From NCBI RefSeq assembly GCF_014297575.1, contig NZ_CP060412.1, positions 1,860,001 through 1,924,000 of the forward strand: DNA of 64,000 nt. Direction: 5' to 3'. The translations under genes and the position numbers were made by a program. Each line of letters starts with the position of its first letter. Position 1 is the first letter of the stretch. Positions 49,979-58,161 of the stretch are shown here, piece by piece. This stretch comes from Dyella telluris (GTDB lineage: Bacteria; Pseudomonadota; Gammaproteobacteria; Xanthomonadales; Rhodanobacteraceae). The notes under the pieces are model-generated. The model was not told the DNA's origin and searched no databases. It saw nothing but the letters and a program-made list of their open reading frames with translations.

Positions 49979-51535
49979 TCAGGGAGCGGTCGCAGCGCGC
50001 GGGGTGGTGCCCGTGGCCGACGACGCCGGCGAAATCAGTTCGTGCAGGTCACGGCTCATCTGCTCGAGGCTGCTCTGCACCGTGTAAGCCATGTGGCCCG
50101 ACTCGTAGTACGCAACGCGCACCCGATCCTTCGGCCAGCCGGACTGCGCAACGGCGTAGTCCGTCGCACCGGTGGTGGTGAGCGTGTCGAAGTAGCCCTG
50201 CCCGATCACCACGCGGAGCTGCGGCTTGAGCGTCATGGCGTCCTTGATCATCGCCATGTAAGGCCAGTCGCCGAACGGACTCTTGGCGCCCCAACCCCAC
50301 AGGTCCATGTTCTCGACGCCCGCGCGGCTGCGATAGGCGTAGCCGGTCTGTACACCCAGTTCGTCCTTGGCGTACTTGGCGTAGGCGGCCTCGGCGGCCT
50401 TCATGACTTTTTCCGAGCCGTCCGGATGCGGATCGTCCTTGGTGATGAGCGCCTTGTAGCGGCCATCGTTGGCGGACAGCAGCTCGTTCTGATCCTTGAA
50501 CAGCAGCGCGCGGTACTGGACCTTGGATACCTTCAGGTCGTTCGCCAGGAACACCGACGCCGGCAGGCCGGTCAGGGCTTCCAGCTTCGCGGCGACAGCA
50601 TCGCGCTCCTTCGGGTCGAGGTTGCTGCCCTTGAACAGCGCGGGCATGTACACGTTCTGCGCGAAGTCGCGCGACGCGTCCAGATGCTGCTGGAAGGTCT
50701 TGCCCGCGTGATCCACCTTCCCGTGGAACCAGCCCAGCGCGGCCAGCGTGGGCAAGGACACGGTGTAGCTGATGATGTTGTCGTGGCGCTGCGAGATCTC
50801 GATGATGTTGAGCGCCTGCCCCTGCAGGAATACGCCACTCAACTGCACCGGCGTCTTCAGGTGGCTGAGCTTCTGTGCCGCCGCAGCCGCGCGCAGCGTG
50901 CCGTAGCTCTCGCCGTAGAGGTAGACGGGTGACGCTTCGCGACCGTGCGCCTTGAGCCACGCCTGCACGAACTGGGTGAACTGTTCCGCGTCCGCGTCCA
51001 CCGAAAAGTAGGCGCTCGGCGAGGTTCCGGTGGCCACCCGGCTGTAGCCGGTTCCCGCCGGATCGAAGAACACCAGGTCGGTGGCATCCAGCGGAGACGA
51101 CGGATTGTCGGCCAGCGGCGCGGGCGGAATATCCGCGTTGACGTCGCCCGGCGTGACCAGCCGGCGCGGGCCGAGTCCCAGCATGTGCAGGTAGACCGAC
51201 GCCGTGATTGGTCCGCCATTGAACACGAACATCACCGGGCGATCCTGCTCGCGCTTGATGCCCTCGGCCACGTACGACACCGACACCAGGTCGGCGGACG
51301 GGCCGCTGTCACCGCTGCTCACATGCGTTGGCGCCACTTCGACGGCGTAACGCATGGCCTTGCCGTTGAACGTGCCGCGATGATGGGTCGTGACATGGGG
51401 CTGCGTGCCGCTATCCGGCGCGTCCGCGGCGTGCACGGACAAAACGGATGCGCCGAGGCAAGCGACGAACGCCCCCAGCATCAAGGCTTTCATGCCGTGG
51501 ATCCGGCTACAGGACATCATCGGTGGGTAATGCAT
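49979..51535 (-). CDS. Exported S10 serine carboxypeptidase, copy 2
   Basis: 518 residues from ATG 51533-51535, which overlaps the RidA stop (TGATG), or 504 from the second ATG at 51493, which begins the signal peptide (MKALMLGAFVACLGASVLSVHA). Motifs are PVMFVFNGGPITASVYLHMLGLGPRRL, LVFFDPAGTGYSR and YLYGESYGTLRAAAAAQKL (Ser), GQGYFDTLTTTGATDYA (Asp) and YYESGHMAYT (His). The oxyanion loop reads GGPIT rather than GGPGS, so specificity or rate may differ from copy 1. The copies share overall organisation but are well diverged, suggesting specialised roles rather than a recent duplicate. Confidence 0.92.
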   Translation of the reverse strand: MHYPPMMSCSRIHGMKALMLGAFVACLGASVLSVHAADAPDSGTQPHVTTHHRGTFNGKAMRYAVEVAPTHVSSGDSGPSADLVSVSYVAEGIKREQDRPVMFVFNGGPITASVYLHMLGLGPRRLVTPGDVNADIPPAPLADNPSSPLDATDLVFFDPAGTGYSRVATGTSPSAYFSVDADAEQFTQFVQAWLKAHGREASPVYLYGESYGTLRAAAAAQKLSHLKTPVQLSGVFLQGQALNIIEISQRHDNIISYTVSLPTLAALGWFHGKVDHAGKTFQQHLDASRDFAQNVYMPALFKGSNLDPKERDAVAAKLEALTGLPASVFLANDLKVSKVQYRALLFKDQNELLSANDGRYKALITKDDPHPDGSEKVMKAAEAAYAKYAKDELGVQTGYAYRSRAGVENMDLWGWGAKSPFGDWPYMAMIKDAMTLKPQLRVVIGQGYFDTLTTTGATDYAVAQSGWPKDRVRVAYYESGHMAYTVQSSLEQMSRDLHELISPASSATGTTPRAATAP

Positions 51536-52011
51536 CAGTGCGAGGCCGCCGGCGTGGTCACGTAACCCAGGCACTCCACTTCAAGCTGCGCGCCCAGCGC
51601 GAGGCCCGTGACACCGAAAGCGCTGCGGGCCGGGAATTTCCCGGGCTGGAAGTAGGTGCGATAGATCTTGTTGAAGGCGTCCCAGTTCTTCATGTCGGCG
51701 AGCATCACCGTGCACTTGGTGAGGTCCTGTGGCCCCATGCCCGCGAGCTTGGCGGTCGACATGATGTTGTCCATGGCCAGCCGTGCCTGCGTTTCGAAGT
51801 CCTTGCCGAGGCCGGAGGCATCCCCGCCGATCTGTCCGGACAGGTAAACCGTGTTGCCGGCACGCACCGCAGGCGAGAAGGGAAACTTGCTCTCACCCGT
51901 GACGTAGTGCGTGACACCTTCCTGCAGCGGTGCAGCGTGTACATGGAGCGCGCCCATCGACGCATAAGCGAGGGCGGCGACAACCAGCATTCGAACGTTG
52001 GGACGGAACAT
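51535..52011 (-). CDS. RidA-family protein with signal peptide (periplasmic)
   Basis: 158 residues. Signal peptide MFRPNVRMLVVAALAYASMGALHVHA, cleaved before APLQEGVTHYVTGESKFPFSPAVRAG. RidA core: NTVYLSGQIGGDASGLGKDFETQARLAMDNIMSTAKLAGMGPQDLTKCTVMLADMKNWDAFNKIYRTYF, then FPARSAFGVTGLALGAQLEVECLGY (Arg and Glu positions of the imine-binding site). RidA enzymes deaminate reactive enamines/imines produced by PLP enzymes, normally in the cytoplasm; an exported form next to a Tat-exported PLP enzyme is noteworthy. Confidence 0.9.
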   Translation of the reverse strand: MFRPNVRMLVVAALAYASMGALHVHAAPLQEGVTHYVTGESKFPFSPAVRAGNTVYLSGQIGGDASGLGKDFETQARLAMDNIMSTAKLAGMGPQDLTKCTVMLADMKNWDAFNKIYRTYFQPGKFPARSAFGVTGLALGAQLEVECLGYVTTPAASH

Positions 52012-52055
52012 GGGAGGGCTCTCCTGATTGAAGGAACGCGGCGACCGCAGAGGTG

Positions 52056-52541
52056 TCAGGGCTTGAGCGTCAGCTCACCTTCGATCTCTACGGGAATGTT
52101 GAAAGGCAATTCCGCCATGCCGACGGCGCTGCGCGCATGTGCACCTCGTTCACTTCCATACAGCGCAAGAATCAGGTCGGAGAATCCATTGATCACCTCG
52201 GGCTGGCGAATGAAACCGGGCGCCGAATTGACCATGCCCAGCACGCGGCCCCAGGCTTCCACCCGATCCAGATCGCCGATGGCGCGCTTCAGGCTGCCCA
52301 GCATCGACAGCGCCACAAGCCGCGCAGCGTGGTAACCCTCCTGCACGGAAAGATCCGCACCCACCTTGCCCATCGGCCCTGCCATGCGCCCATCGGCACC
52401 CTGCGGACCGTGCCCTGAGATCAGCACGCGATTCCCAAGCACATGGACGAACTTGAACGGGAGTGCGACCCCGCCGGGAGCCACGATGGCCGGGGGAAGT
52501 TGCAGGCCGAGCGAGGCCAGGCGCGATTCAATCTGACTCAT
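52056..52541 (-). CDS. RidA-family protein, YjgH-like
   Basis: 161 residues from ATG 52539-52541 with GGAG 9 bases upstream; no signal peptide, so cytoplasmic. MSQIESRLASLGLQLPPAIVAPGGVALPFKFVHVLGNRVLISGHGPQGADG is the start of the second RidA branch. It contains QEGYHAARLVALSMLGSLKRAIGDLDRVEAWGRVLGMVNSAPGF and ARSAVGMAELPFNIPVEIEGEL. Likely partners the cytoplasmic aminotransferase directly downstream in the operon sense or removes its imine by-products. Confidence 0.88.
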   Translation of the reverse strand: MSQIESRLASLGLQLPPAIVAPGGVALPFKFVHVLGNRVLISGHGPQGADGRMAGPMGKVGADLSVQEGYHAARLVALSMLGSLKRAIGDLDRVEAWGRVLGMVNSAPGFIRQPEVINGFSDLILALYGSERGAHARSAVGMAELPFNIPVEIEGELTLKP

Positions 52542-52556
52542 AGGAATATCTCCCGG

Positions 52557-53720
52557 TCACACGGACTGTTGAACGCGATAACGGAGCAGGCCCGCCCGAA
52601 GGCGATCCAGGCCATCCTTGATGTGCGCGGTGTTCTTGCCAAAACCCAGCCGCAAATGCCCGGGGCGCCCGAAGTAGCTGCCCGGTGCCACCGCGAGGCG
52701 TTCCGTCTCCCACAGAAAATCGGCGACGGCCATGTCGTCATGACTCACCAGCAAACGCGGGAAGTACATGCAGCCGAACGTGGGCACGGGACCGGCCAGG
52801 AGTTCTTCGGCCTCCAGGATGCTGGCCTGCTGCTGCATGAGCGGACGATTGGCAGCAAGGATGTCGCGCCAGTGTTTTTCAAACGGCGCCATGTCATCGA
52901 AAACGGATGCCGCCACGGCATGGGTTACCTTCGACACGCCCAGCTCGTAGCGGTCGTAGACGGCCTGGATGCGTTCACGGGCTGCCTTCTGCGCGATGAT
53001 CCATCCGCAGCGCAAGGCAAACAGGCCATACACCTTCGAGAGGCTGCCCGTGCTCACCAGCGCCGGCGACAGGCGTGCAGCCGCGCCGGAACGCGAGCCG
53101 TCGGTAATGAAGTCGGCGTAGACCTCGTCCACCACCACGGTGACACCGGCACGTTCTGCCACGATGGCAAGCTCGGTCAGTGCCGCATCGCTCAGCGCAG
53201 CGCCCGTCGGGTTATGCAGGTTGGTGACGACGATCAGGCGCGTATCGGTGCGGATCTGGCTGACGATGCGGCTCACGTCCAGTTCGAACGTGGGGCCCGT
53301 GCGATCCACGTAGCTGATCTGCGCTCCGCAGTTCTTGCCGAGATCCGGGAACAGATCAAAATACGGACGCTCCACGATCACGTGGGTTCCCGTGCCAAGA
53401 AACGCGCGGTAGATGATCGACAGCGCACTGCTGCAGCCGGTGGTACACGTGATCCACGGCGATTCCACGCCATAGCGCTCGGCAATGGCCGAGATCACAT
53501 CGGGATTTCCCCGCGCGAACACGCTGCGATAGTGAGGATTCGCGTCGCCGGTGAAGGCATTTCGCACCTTGTCTCGAAGCAGCTCGGACGGCTCTTCGAT
53601 GGTGCTGTCGAACAGCAGGTTGACCCTGGAGTCTGTCCCGGCAGCCTGCACGACGGCGCGACACCACTCGGTGTAGGTAACCGTCGGCTTGGAGGGGTCG
53701 TTCGAGCGAGGTTTCAACAT
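52557..53720 (-). CDS. Class I/II PLP-dependent aminotransferase
   Basis: 387 residues from ATG 53720 (an ATG at 53759 would add 13). Aminotransferase fold: NPHYRSVFARGNPDVISAIAERYGVESPWITCTTGCSSALSIIYRAFLGTGTHVIVERPYFDLFPDL, the VTNLHNPTGAALSDAAL Asn-Pro motif, VVDEVYADF and the Schiff-base Lys in STGSLSKVYGLFALRCGW. The C-terminal Arg in GHLRLGFG binds the substrate carboxylate. Converts an amino acid to its oxo acid, or acts as a lyase of the MalY type. Starts the cytoplasmic half of the cluster. Confidence 0.9.
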   Translation of the reverse strand: MLKPRSNDPSKPTVTYTEWCRAVVQAAGTDSRVNLLFDSTIEEPSELLRDKVRNAFTGDANPHYRSVFARGNPDVISAIAERYGVESPWITCTTGCSSALSIIYRAFLGTGTHVIVERPYFDLFPDLGKNCGAQISYVDRTGPTFELDVSRIVSQIRTDTRLIVVTNLHNPTGAALSDAALTELAIVAERAGVTVVVDEVYADFITDGSRSGAAARLSPALVSTGSLSKVYGLFALRCGWIIAQKAARERIQAVYDRYELGVSKVTHAVAASVFDDMAPFEKHWRDILAANRPLMQQQASILEAEELLAGPVPTFGCMYFPRLLVSHDDMAVADFLWETERLAVAPGSYFGRPGHLRLGFGKNTAHIKDGLDRLRAGLLRYRVQQSV

Positions 53721-53859
53721 AGAGATACTGGGGTCTCGGCGAGCGACGGGGTTCGGCATGGACTGATGGATAGGGCGAGCAGGTACCAGGGCGACGGCCA
53801 ACGAGCGGAGCGCGGTTGCCTCGACTCGATCGAGCCGGCCTGAAGGGACGTCGGTGCCA

Positions 53860-55326
53860 TCACGCGTTTTCACGCCCACTGACCGCGACTTGCTTCTGTC
53901 GCATGGCCTGTAGCTCGGCCTCAGGCAAGTGGTAGCGGGTGAGGCACGCCACGGCCAAAAAGGCCAGCGCACACGAAGGCAGCGTCATGGCGATGCGGAT
54001 GCCCATGCCGATGCCGGGACCCGCATGTTCGACATGGCCGTCGTACCCGATGATGGCCAGTGCCAGGCCGGTGACCAGTCCACCCAGGGCCAGCACGGTC
54101 TGTTGCTGGGAAACCCACAAGCCGTAGATGGCGCCTTCGCGGCGCTCTCCGCTGACGAGTTCGTCCACGTCCACCACATCGGGGACCATGGCATTCGGCA
54201 ACAGATCGCCGCCCGCCTGAAAAATGCCGACCACCACCATCGCGGGATAGATCAGCCAATGCATGCTGTCGGGGATCAACAGTGGCGCGGTCCACGCAAG
54301 CCCCGCGCCACCCCAGCTGAGCATGCACATGCGCCGCTTGCCGAAGCGCTCTGCGGCCCTGGCCCACAAGGGCGTGACGATGGCCGACGTCAGTGACGCA
54401 ATGGGAAAAAGCACGCCCACCAGTGCAGCGGACTGACCCAGTACCACCGTGACGTAATAGACGAGGAGCCCGACGAACGGCAGCTGCCCCAGGAAATAGA
54501 TGGCGTAAGAGAAAATCAGCACGATGAAAGGCCGGTTCGCCCGCGTGGCCGCCAGCTGCTCACGGAGCGTTGCGGGCTCCTTGCGATGCGACACCGTGCT
54601 GCGCGCGCCCGACGTGGCCCAGAACGCGACCACGCCACTGATGAGGATGACGCTGCCAAAGACCATGCCCATGAGGCGATAGCCATCCGCGGGCACCGGC
54701 ATCAACTGCACCACGCGCGGAGCCAGCGCGACGCCCGCCAGCACCGACAACCGCGCAACGACGTTCTTCCAGCTGATCAGCGAAATGCGCTCCGCGTAGT
54801 CCTCCGTCATTTCCGTAGCCATGGCGCAGTACGGCACCTGGTAGATGCTCAACCCGGTGTTGGTGATCAGGAAAACCGCCAGGAACGCCAAGCCGAACAG
54901 CCAGCCACCATCCAGACGCGGCATGCTGAAGATGAGCGCGAACCCGATGCCCCACAGCGCTGCACCACCAATCAGGAAGGGGCGTCGGCGACCGTAGCGG
55001 GTCGACGTTCGATCCGAGATCTGACCCACGATCGGATCGATGACGATGTTCCAGATGCGCGGGATGAGCAGAAGCACGCCGGCATAGGCGGCCGAGATGT
55101 GCAGCACATCCGTCATGAAGTACAGGAGATACATGGCGAGAATCGCCACGTAGCTGGCTAGGCCGATCTCGCCCAGCGCCCAGCCGCCCTTGATGCGCAG
55201 CGGCAGGCTCGCGCGCACGGGGGCGTGCACGGCGCTCGCATTGTGCGGCCCCTTGGTTATTGCCGCCGCCACATCACCGCCCGCTTTCAAGATCTGCTCC
55301 ACCGACAATCGCCCACCCGGTTGCAT
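53860..55326 (-). CDS. GPH-family (MelB-like) sugar/metabolite symporter
   Basis: 488 residues, about 12 membrane helices. ATG 55324-55326; the 55359 start is also open. GPH signatures: GEIGLASYVAILAMYLLYFMTDVLHISAAYAGVLLLIPRIWNIVIDPIVGQISDRTSTRYGRRRPFLIGGA (cation-site region and RxxRRP loop) and SIYQVPYCAMATEMTEDYAERISLISWKN. The second half carries AAERFGKRRMCMLSWGGAGLAWT and ERREGAIYGLWVSQQQTVLALG. GPH carriers usually move glycosides, but peptide and amino-acid clusters sometimes use them. It lies at the head of the cluster, next to the divergent Lrp gene. Confidence 0.85.
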   Translation of the reverse strand: MQPGGRLSVEQILKAGGDVAAAITKGPHNASAVHAPVRASLPLRIKGGWALGEIGLASYVAILAMYLLYFMTDVLHISAAYAGVLLLIPRIWNIVIDPIVGQISDRTSTRYGRRRPFLIGGAALWGIGFALIFSMPRLDGGWLFGLAFLAVFLITNTGLSIYQVPYCAMATEMTEDYAERISLISWKNVVARLSVLAGVALAPRVVQLMPVPADGYRLMGMVFGSVILISGVVAFWATSGARSTVSHRKEPATLREQLAATRANRPFIVLIFSYAIYFLGQLPFVGLLVYYVTVVLGQSAALVGVLFPIASLTSAIVTPLWARAAERFGKRRMCMLSWGGAGLAWTAPLLIPDSMHWLIYPAMVVVGIFQAGGDLLPNAMVPDVVDVDELVSGERREGAIYGLWVSQQQTVLALGGLVTGLALAIIGYDGHVEHAGPGIGMGIRIAMTLPSCALAFLAVACLTRYHLPEAELQAMRQKQVAVSGRENA

Positions 55327-55562
55327 GGAAGTGTGCTCGGACCACGCCACCCCTCGCACACGCCTCGAGCAGCAATCTCACGAGGCATGGAGACAGAATG
55401 AAAACGGCCAGAGGCTATTCCGACACTTGCAAATTTATTCGTGCAGACCCGTAATGGGTGTGCATTTCAGGCACACCTGCGGGTCAAACGTGTCTTTTTT
55501 TCACGAAATGTACCCAAGAACAGTAAAGTTTTTTCACCCCACCTTGGTGCAGTGCGACAGCC
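55327..55562. promoter_or_regulatory. Divergent control region, transporter and Lrp regulator
   Basis: AT-rich stretch (CGTGTCTTTTTTTCACGAAATG, AACAGTAAAGTTTTTTCACCCC) just upstream of the Lrp start, flanked on the other side by the transporter's 5' end. The CGTGTC...TTTTTTCACGAAA arrangement gives a partial dyad around the T run. It is the expected place for an Lrp/AsnC operator; no exact site can be fixed. Confidence 0.45.
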
Positions 55563-56039
55563 ATGGATACGAACGAGAGCAAACTTGATTCCTTCGATGT
55601 CCGGATCCTCCAGGAGCTCCAGGAGCAGGGCGACCTGACCATGGCGGAGCTCGCCGAACGGGTCTACCGCTCCAACTCGCAGTGTTCCCGTCGAGTGAAG
55701 CAACTCCAGGAGATGGGCGTGATCCGCCGGTACGCGGCCGTGCTGGATCCTGAAAAGCTCGGGCTGAAGCTGAAGGCCTACGTCACCGTGGTGCTGAAGC
55801 AGCACTCCGAGGAAGCCTCCGCATTCCATCAGCTCGTCAGGGACCTGCCGGAGATCATGGAGTGCAGCATGGTCACCGGCGACGGCGACTACCTGCTGAA
55901 GACCTATACGCGCGACATTCCCCATTTCCGCGAATTGCTCGGCAAACTCGTTTCGATAGAGCTGGTCGGCACCCTGAAATCCATCATCGTCGTCGACGAT
56001 CTGAAGGAAACCTCCGCGTTGCCGGTGTACGCACAGTAA
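55563..56039 (+). CDS. Lrp/AsnC family transcriptional regulator
   Basis: 158 residues: winged helix LDSFDVRILQELQEQGDLTMAELAERVYRSNSQCSRRVKQLQEMGVIRRYAAVLDPEKLGLKLKAYV, then the RAM effector domain with FHQLVRDLPEIMECSMVTGDGDYLLKTYTRDIPHFRELLGKLVSIELVGTLKSIIVVDDLKETSALPV. Amino-acid-sensing regulators of this type fit a peptide/amino-acid cluster, and it diverges from its head gene. Last recognisable chromosomal gene before the lower-GC island. Confidence 0.93.
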   Translation: MDTNESKLDSFDVRILQELQEQGDLTMAELAERVYRSNSQCSRRVKQLQEMGVIRRYAAVLDPEKLGLKLKAYVTVVLKQHSEEASAFHQLVRDLPEIMECSMVTGDGDYLLKTYTRDIPHFRELLGKLVSIELVGTLKSIIVVDDLKETSALPVYAQ

Positions 56040-56071
56040 GCAACGAGCGGCGATGCGCGGCATGTCGCTGG

Positions 56072-56920
56072 ATGCATTCCAGAAGGCTGGAGACCACCCG
56101 CGCGCAACTCCAAGAGATGTTTGGCATAACCGACAAGAGCATCAATAACGGAATCTTTCGCCCGAAAGGCCACGAATCCGTGTGGCTCTTTGTCACCAAG
56201 AACAAGACGCCAGACCGAACTCAGTATCACGACTCGCTTCACGGCGACGACCTTGTGATGCAAGGCCAGACCAAGGGTCGAACTGATCGCTTGATCATTG
56301 ATCACAAGACGAATAACCAAGAGCTTCTACTCTTCTATCGAGAGAGCAGACATCAGCACCCGAAGTTTGGCTTCGTATATGAGGGACCGTTCAATTACAA
56401 GGATAGAAGCGGCTCAACGCCTACCACCTTCGAATTGAAACGAGTCGGAACAGCCAACATCGACGATGTGCTCAAGCAAGAAGAGTCCAATGCAGACAAC
56501 AGTGGATTCTTCGACATTGAAAGCGTTATCGACGCCAGGCACCGGACGGCGGCAAGCATTGTTCGTCGCCGAGGCCAAAGGAAATTTCGAGACAAGCTTC
56601 TACGCGCTTATGGCGGCGAATGCTCAATCACGAGATGCTCGATCGAGGAGATACTCGAAGCAGCGCACATCCATCCGTACAAGGGCGACCAAACGAACGT
56701 CATCCAAAATGGTCTTCTCTTGCGAGCAGACCTGCATACGCTCTTTGATCTTGGCCTGATCGCTATCGAACCGACGACTCTAGAAGTACTGGTCAGCCCG
56801 AAACTCCAGGGCACCGAATACGAACGGCTGCGCGGAACGCAGTTGAAGACCTGCAGTCATTCGCACGAGAGACCCAATCCGGAGGCCCTCCAATGGCACC
56901 GGAATCGGTGCGATTGGTAG
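56072..56920 (+). CDS. HNH endonuclease with DUF3427-like domain
   Basis: 282 residues from ATG 56072 (MHSRRLETTRAQLQEMFGITDKSINNGIFRPKG); the true start may lie elsewhere, since the first residues are unlike the rest. Residues 25-130 are a DUF3427-like domain (HESVWLFVTKNKTPDRTQYHDSLHGDDLVMQGQTKGRTDRLIIDH, SRHQHPKFGFVYEGPFNYKDRSGSTPTTFEL). The C-terminus is a HNH nuclease: GECSITRCSIEEILEAAHIHPYKGDQTNVIQNGLLLRADLHTLFDLGLIAI. Such proteins are type IV-like or modification-dependent restriction nucleases. The N-terminal residues and 32-base gap to Lrp mark the island edge. Confidence 0.8.
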   Translation: MHSRRLETTRAQLQEMFGITDKSINNGIFRPKGHESVWLFVTKNKTPDRTQYHDSLHGDDLVMQGQTKGRTDRLIIDHKTNNQELLLFYRESRHQHPKFGFVYEGPFNYKDRSGSTPTTFELKRVGTANIDDVLKQEESNADNSGFFDIESVIDARHRTAASIVRRRGQRKFRDKLLRAYGGECSITRCSIEEILEAAHIHPYKGDQTNVIQNGLLLRADLHTLFDLGLIAIEPTTLEVLVSPKLQGTEYERLRGTQLKTCSHSHERPNPEALQWHRNRCDW

Positions 56921-57080
56921 CCGATCAGGCCATGAAGGAGGCGGAATACCAGCTGCGCGATCTCACATAGCTTGGCCGCCGCAAGTTGAGACGAGGCAAT
57001 CCACTGAAATGTCGACGCCGACACCTGCCAGGAATGGAGGCCGTCAACTGTAACTACCTCCGGAGCATCTGTGATTTGGA

Positions 57081-57425
57081 TCAGCGGATGTGGACCCAGT
57101 GGACGTGCTTACCTTGGTCATCCGCCCGCTGGCCTTGCCGGGCGTGCCTGACTGTCCCGTAGTAGCTTCGCAGGGTGTCGCCAACCGCCGTGTCAATCCG
57201 CACGTGTTCACCCGGCGGGATGCTGAAGTCGGCGACGATGATGGCGACTTTGTCGCGCATATACATGAGCTGGACCGATTTGAATCCTGAGGCACCCATG
57301 CCCAGATGAATCTTTACTGGCGCCGGCGTGTGCGTACCGCGATTGTCGAGTTGCCAGCCTTCGGATCTTTCCAGGAGCTTCTGGATGCGCGGGTCCGACC
57401 AATTAACAGCATTTGCGTTCTTCAT
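57081..57425 (-). CDS. Hypothetical island protein, PilZ-like possible
   Basis: 114 residues, MKNANAVNWSDPRIQKLLERSEGWQLDNRGTHTPAPVKIHLGMGASGFKSVQLMYMRDKVAIIVADFSIPPGEHVRIDTAVGDTLRSYYGTVRHARQGQRADDQGKHVHWVHIR. The second half has a strand-rich pattern loosely like a PilZ barrel, without its RxxxR start. Four codons separate its start from the end of a small upstream ORF, so they may form a two-gene operon. No confident family. Confidence 0.45.
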   Translation of the reverse strand: MKNANAVNWSDPRIQKLLERSEGWQLDNRGTHTPAPVKIHLGMGASGFKSVQLMYMRDKVAIIVADFSIPPGEHVRIDTAVGDTLRSYYGTVRHARQGQRADDQGKHVHWVHIR

Positions 57426-57431
57426 ATGTAC

Positions 57432-57596
57432 CTACTTCGACTGCATTCGTTCTGTGGCTCTCTGGTTCAAGACCATGAGAGCTTCGCAGTGAAGCAAGAT
57501 GCGGGCCACGCAATCGGCCAACGCAATCGCATCAGCCCCCATGTTCATAATTGCGGTATCAAGGGGCGTGAGAGCGATTAGTACAACGTCGAGCAT
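57432..57596 (-). CDS. Small hypothetical protein upstream of the PilZ-like gene
   Basis: 54 residues (MLDVVLIALTPLDTAIMNMGADAIALADCVARILLHCEALMVLNQRATERMQSK), with AGGAG close to the ATG at 57594-57596. It is helical and moderately hydrophobic. Ends 6 bases before the next gene on the same strand. A longer reading to 57890 exists but its upstream part looks non-coding. Confidence 0.4.
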   Translation of the reverse strand: MLDVVLIALTPLDTAIMNMGADAIALADCVARILLHCEALMVLNQRATERMQSK

Positions 57597-58161
57597 TGTC
57601 TCCTCGCGCATCTCGAGTCGGCATCGTCGCGTCGTTGGCGCTTCCCTCTCAGGCCGGCAGTTGAGCCGGGCGCCCGCATGCGCCAATGCCAATGGGACGT
57701 GGCGGCGACGATCAATCAAGGCACTACTTACTGCAGGACTCGCCGGACTGTGGGGCGAGTGGGCAATGGGACAAAAGCTGGGTCTTACGACGCTTACGTC
57801 CATCCCGAACGTACGATTAGGAATGGACCAGCTCTCACGGAGATGCTGTCGCCACCAAAAAGTGTCACTTCCTAACCGGAAGCAGACCATCAGTGCGCAG
57901 AAGATGCGCGCGCATTAAAGGCGCGGCGTCGAATCGAATGCCGAGCTATTCAAGTACCGACGAAGGTCCGCTCATCCTTGATGTGCTTCTCTATGAACTC
58001 CCTGCGCACAAACGGGGCCAAAGTGTCTTTCGGGGCGATCTCACACGAAGAAAAACACTCTGGCCCCTTTCCTTCGCACAGTTCCCTTATCGCCACGCAA
58101 GCTACCGCTTCGCGCAGCTCGCAATATAAAGATTACCTGAGCGGAGAAATGCGGTTCTTCG
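57597..58161. other. Island intergenic region with a RAYT-type inverted repeat
   Basis: No convincing gene; reading frames on both strands have Arg-rich, non-native composition. It contains the inverted repeat described at 58014-58067 and borders the Vsr gene. Confidence 0.5.
58014..58067. repeat. Inverted-repeat element with GGGGCCARAGTGT ends
   Basis: GGGGCCAAAGTGT (58014-58026) faces its 12-of-13 complement ACACTCTGGCCCC (58055-58067) around 28 bases. The word GGGGCCAGAGT recurs at 62045-62055. GGGG(T/C)CAGAGT ends are typical of elements moved by REP-associated tyrosine transposases (RAYT), but no transposase lies within the window. Confidence 0.55.

Noticed and set aside
57499..57918. 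139-codon plus-strand frame in the island
   Set aside because: Ser/Arg-rich composition, no ribosome site and overlap with a better minus-strand small gene.
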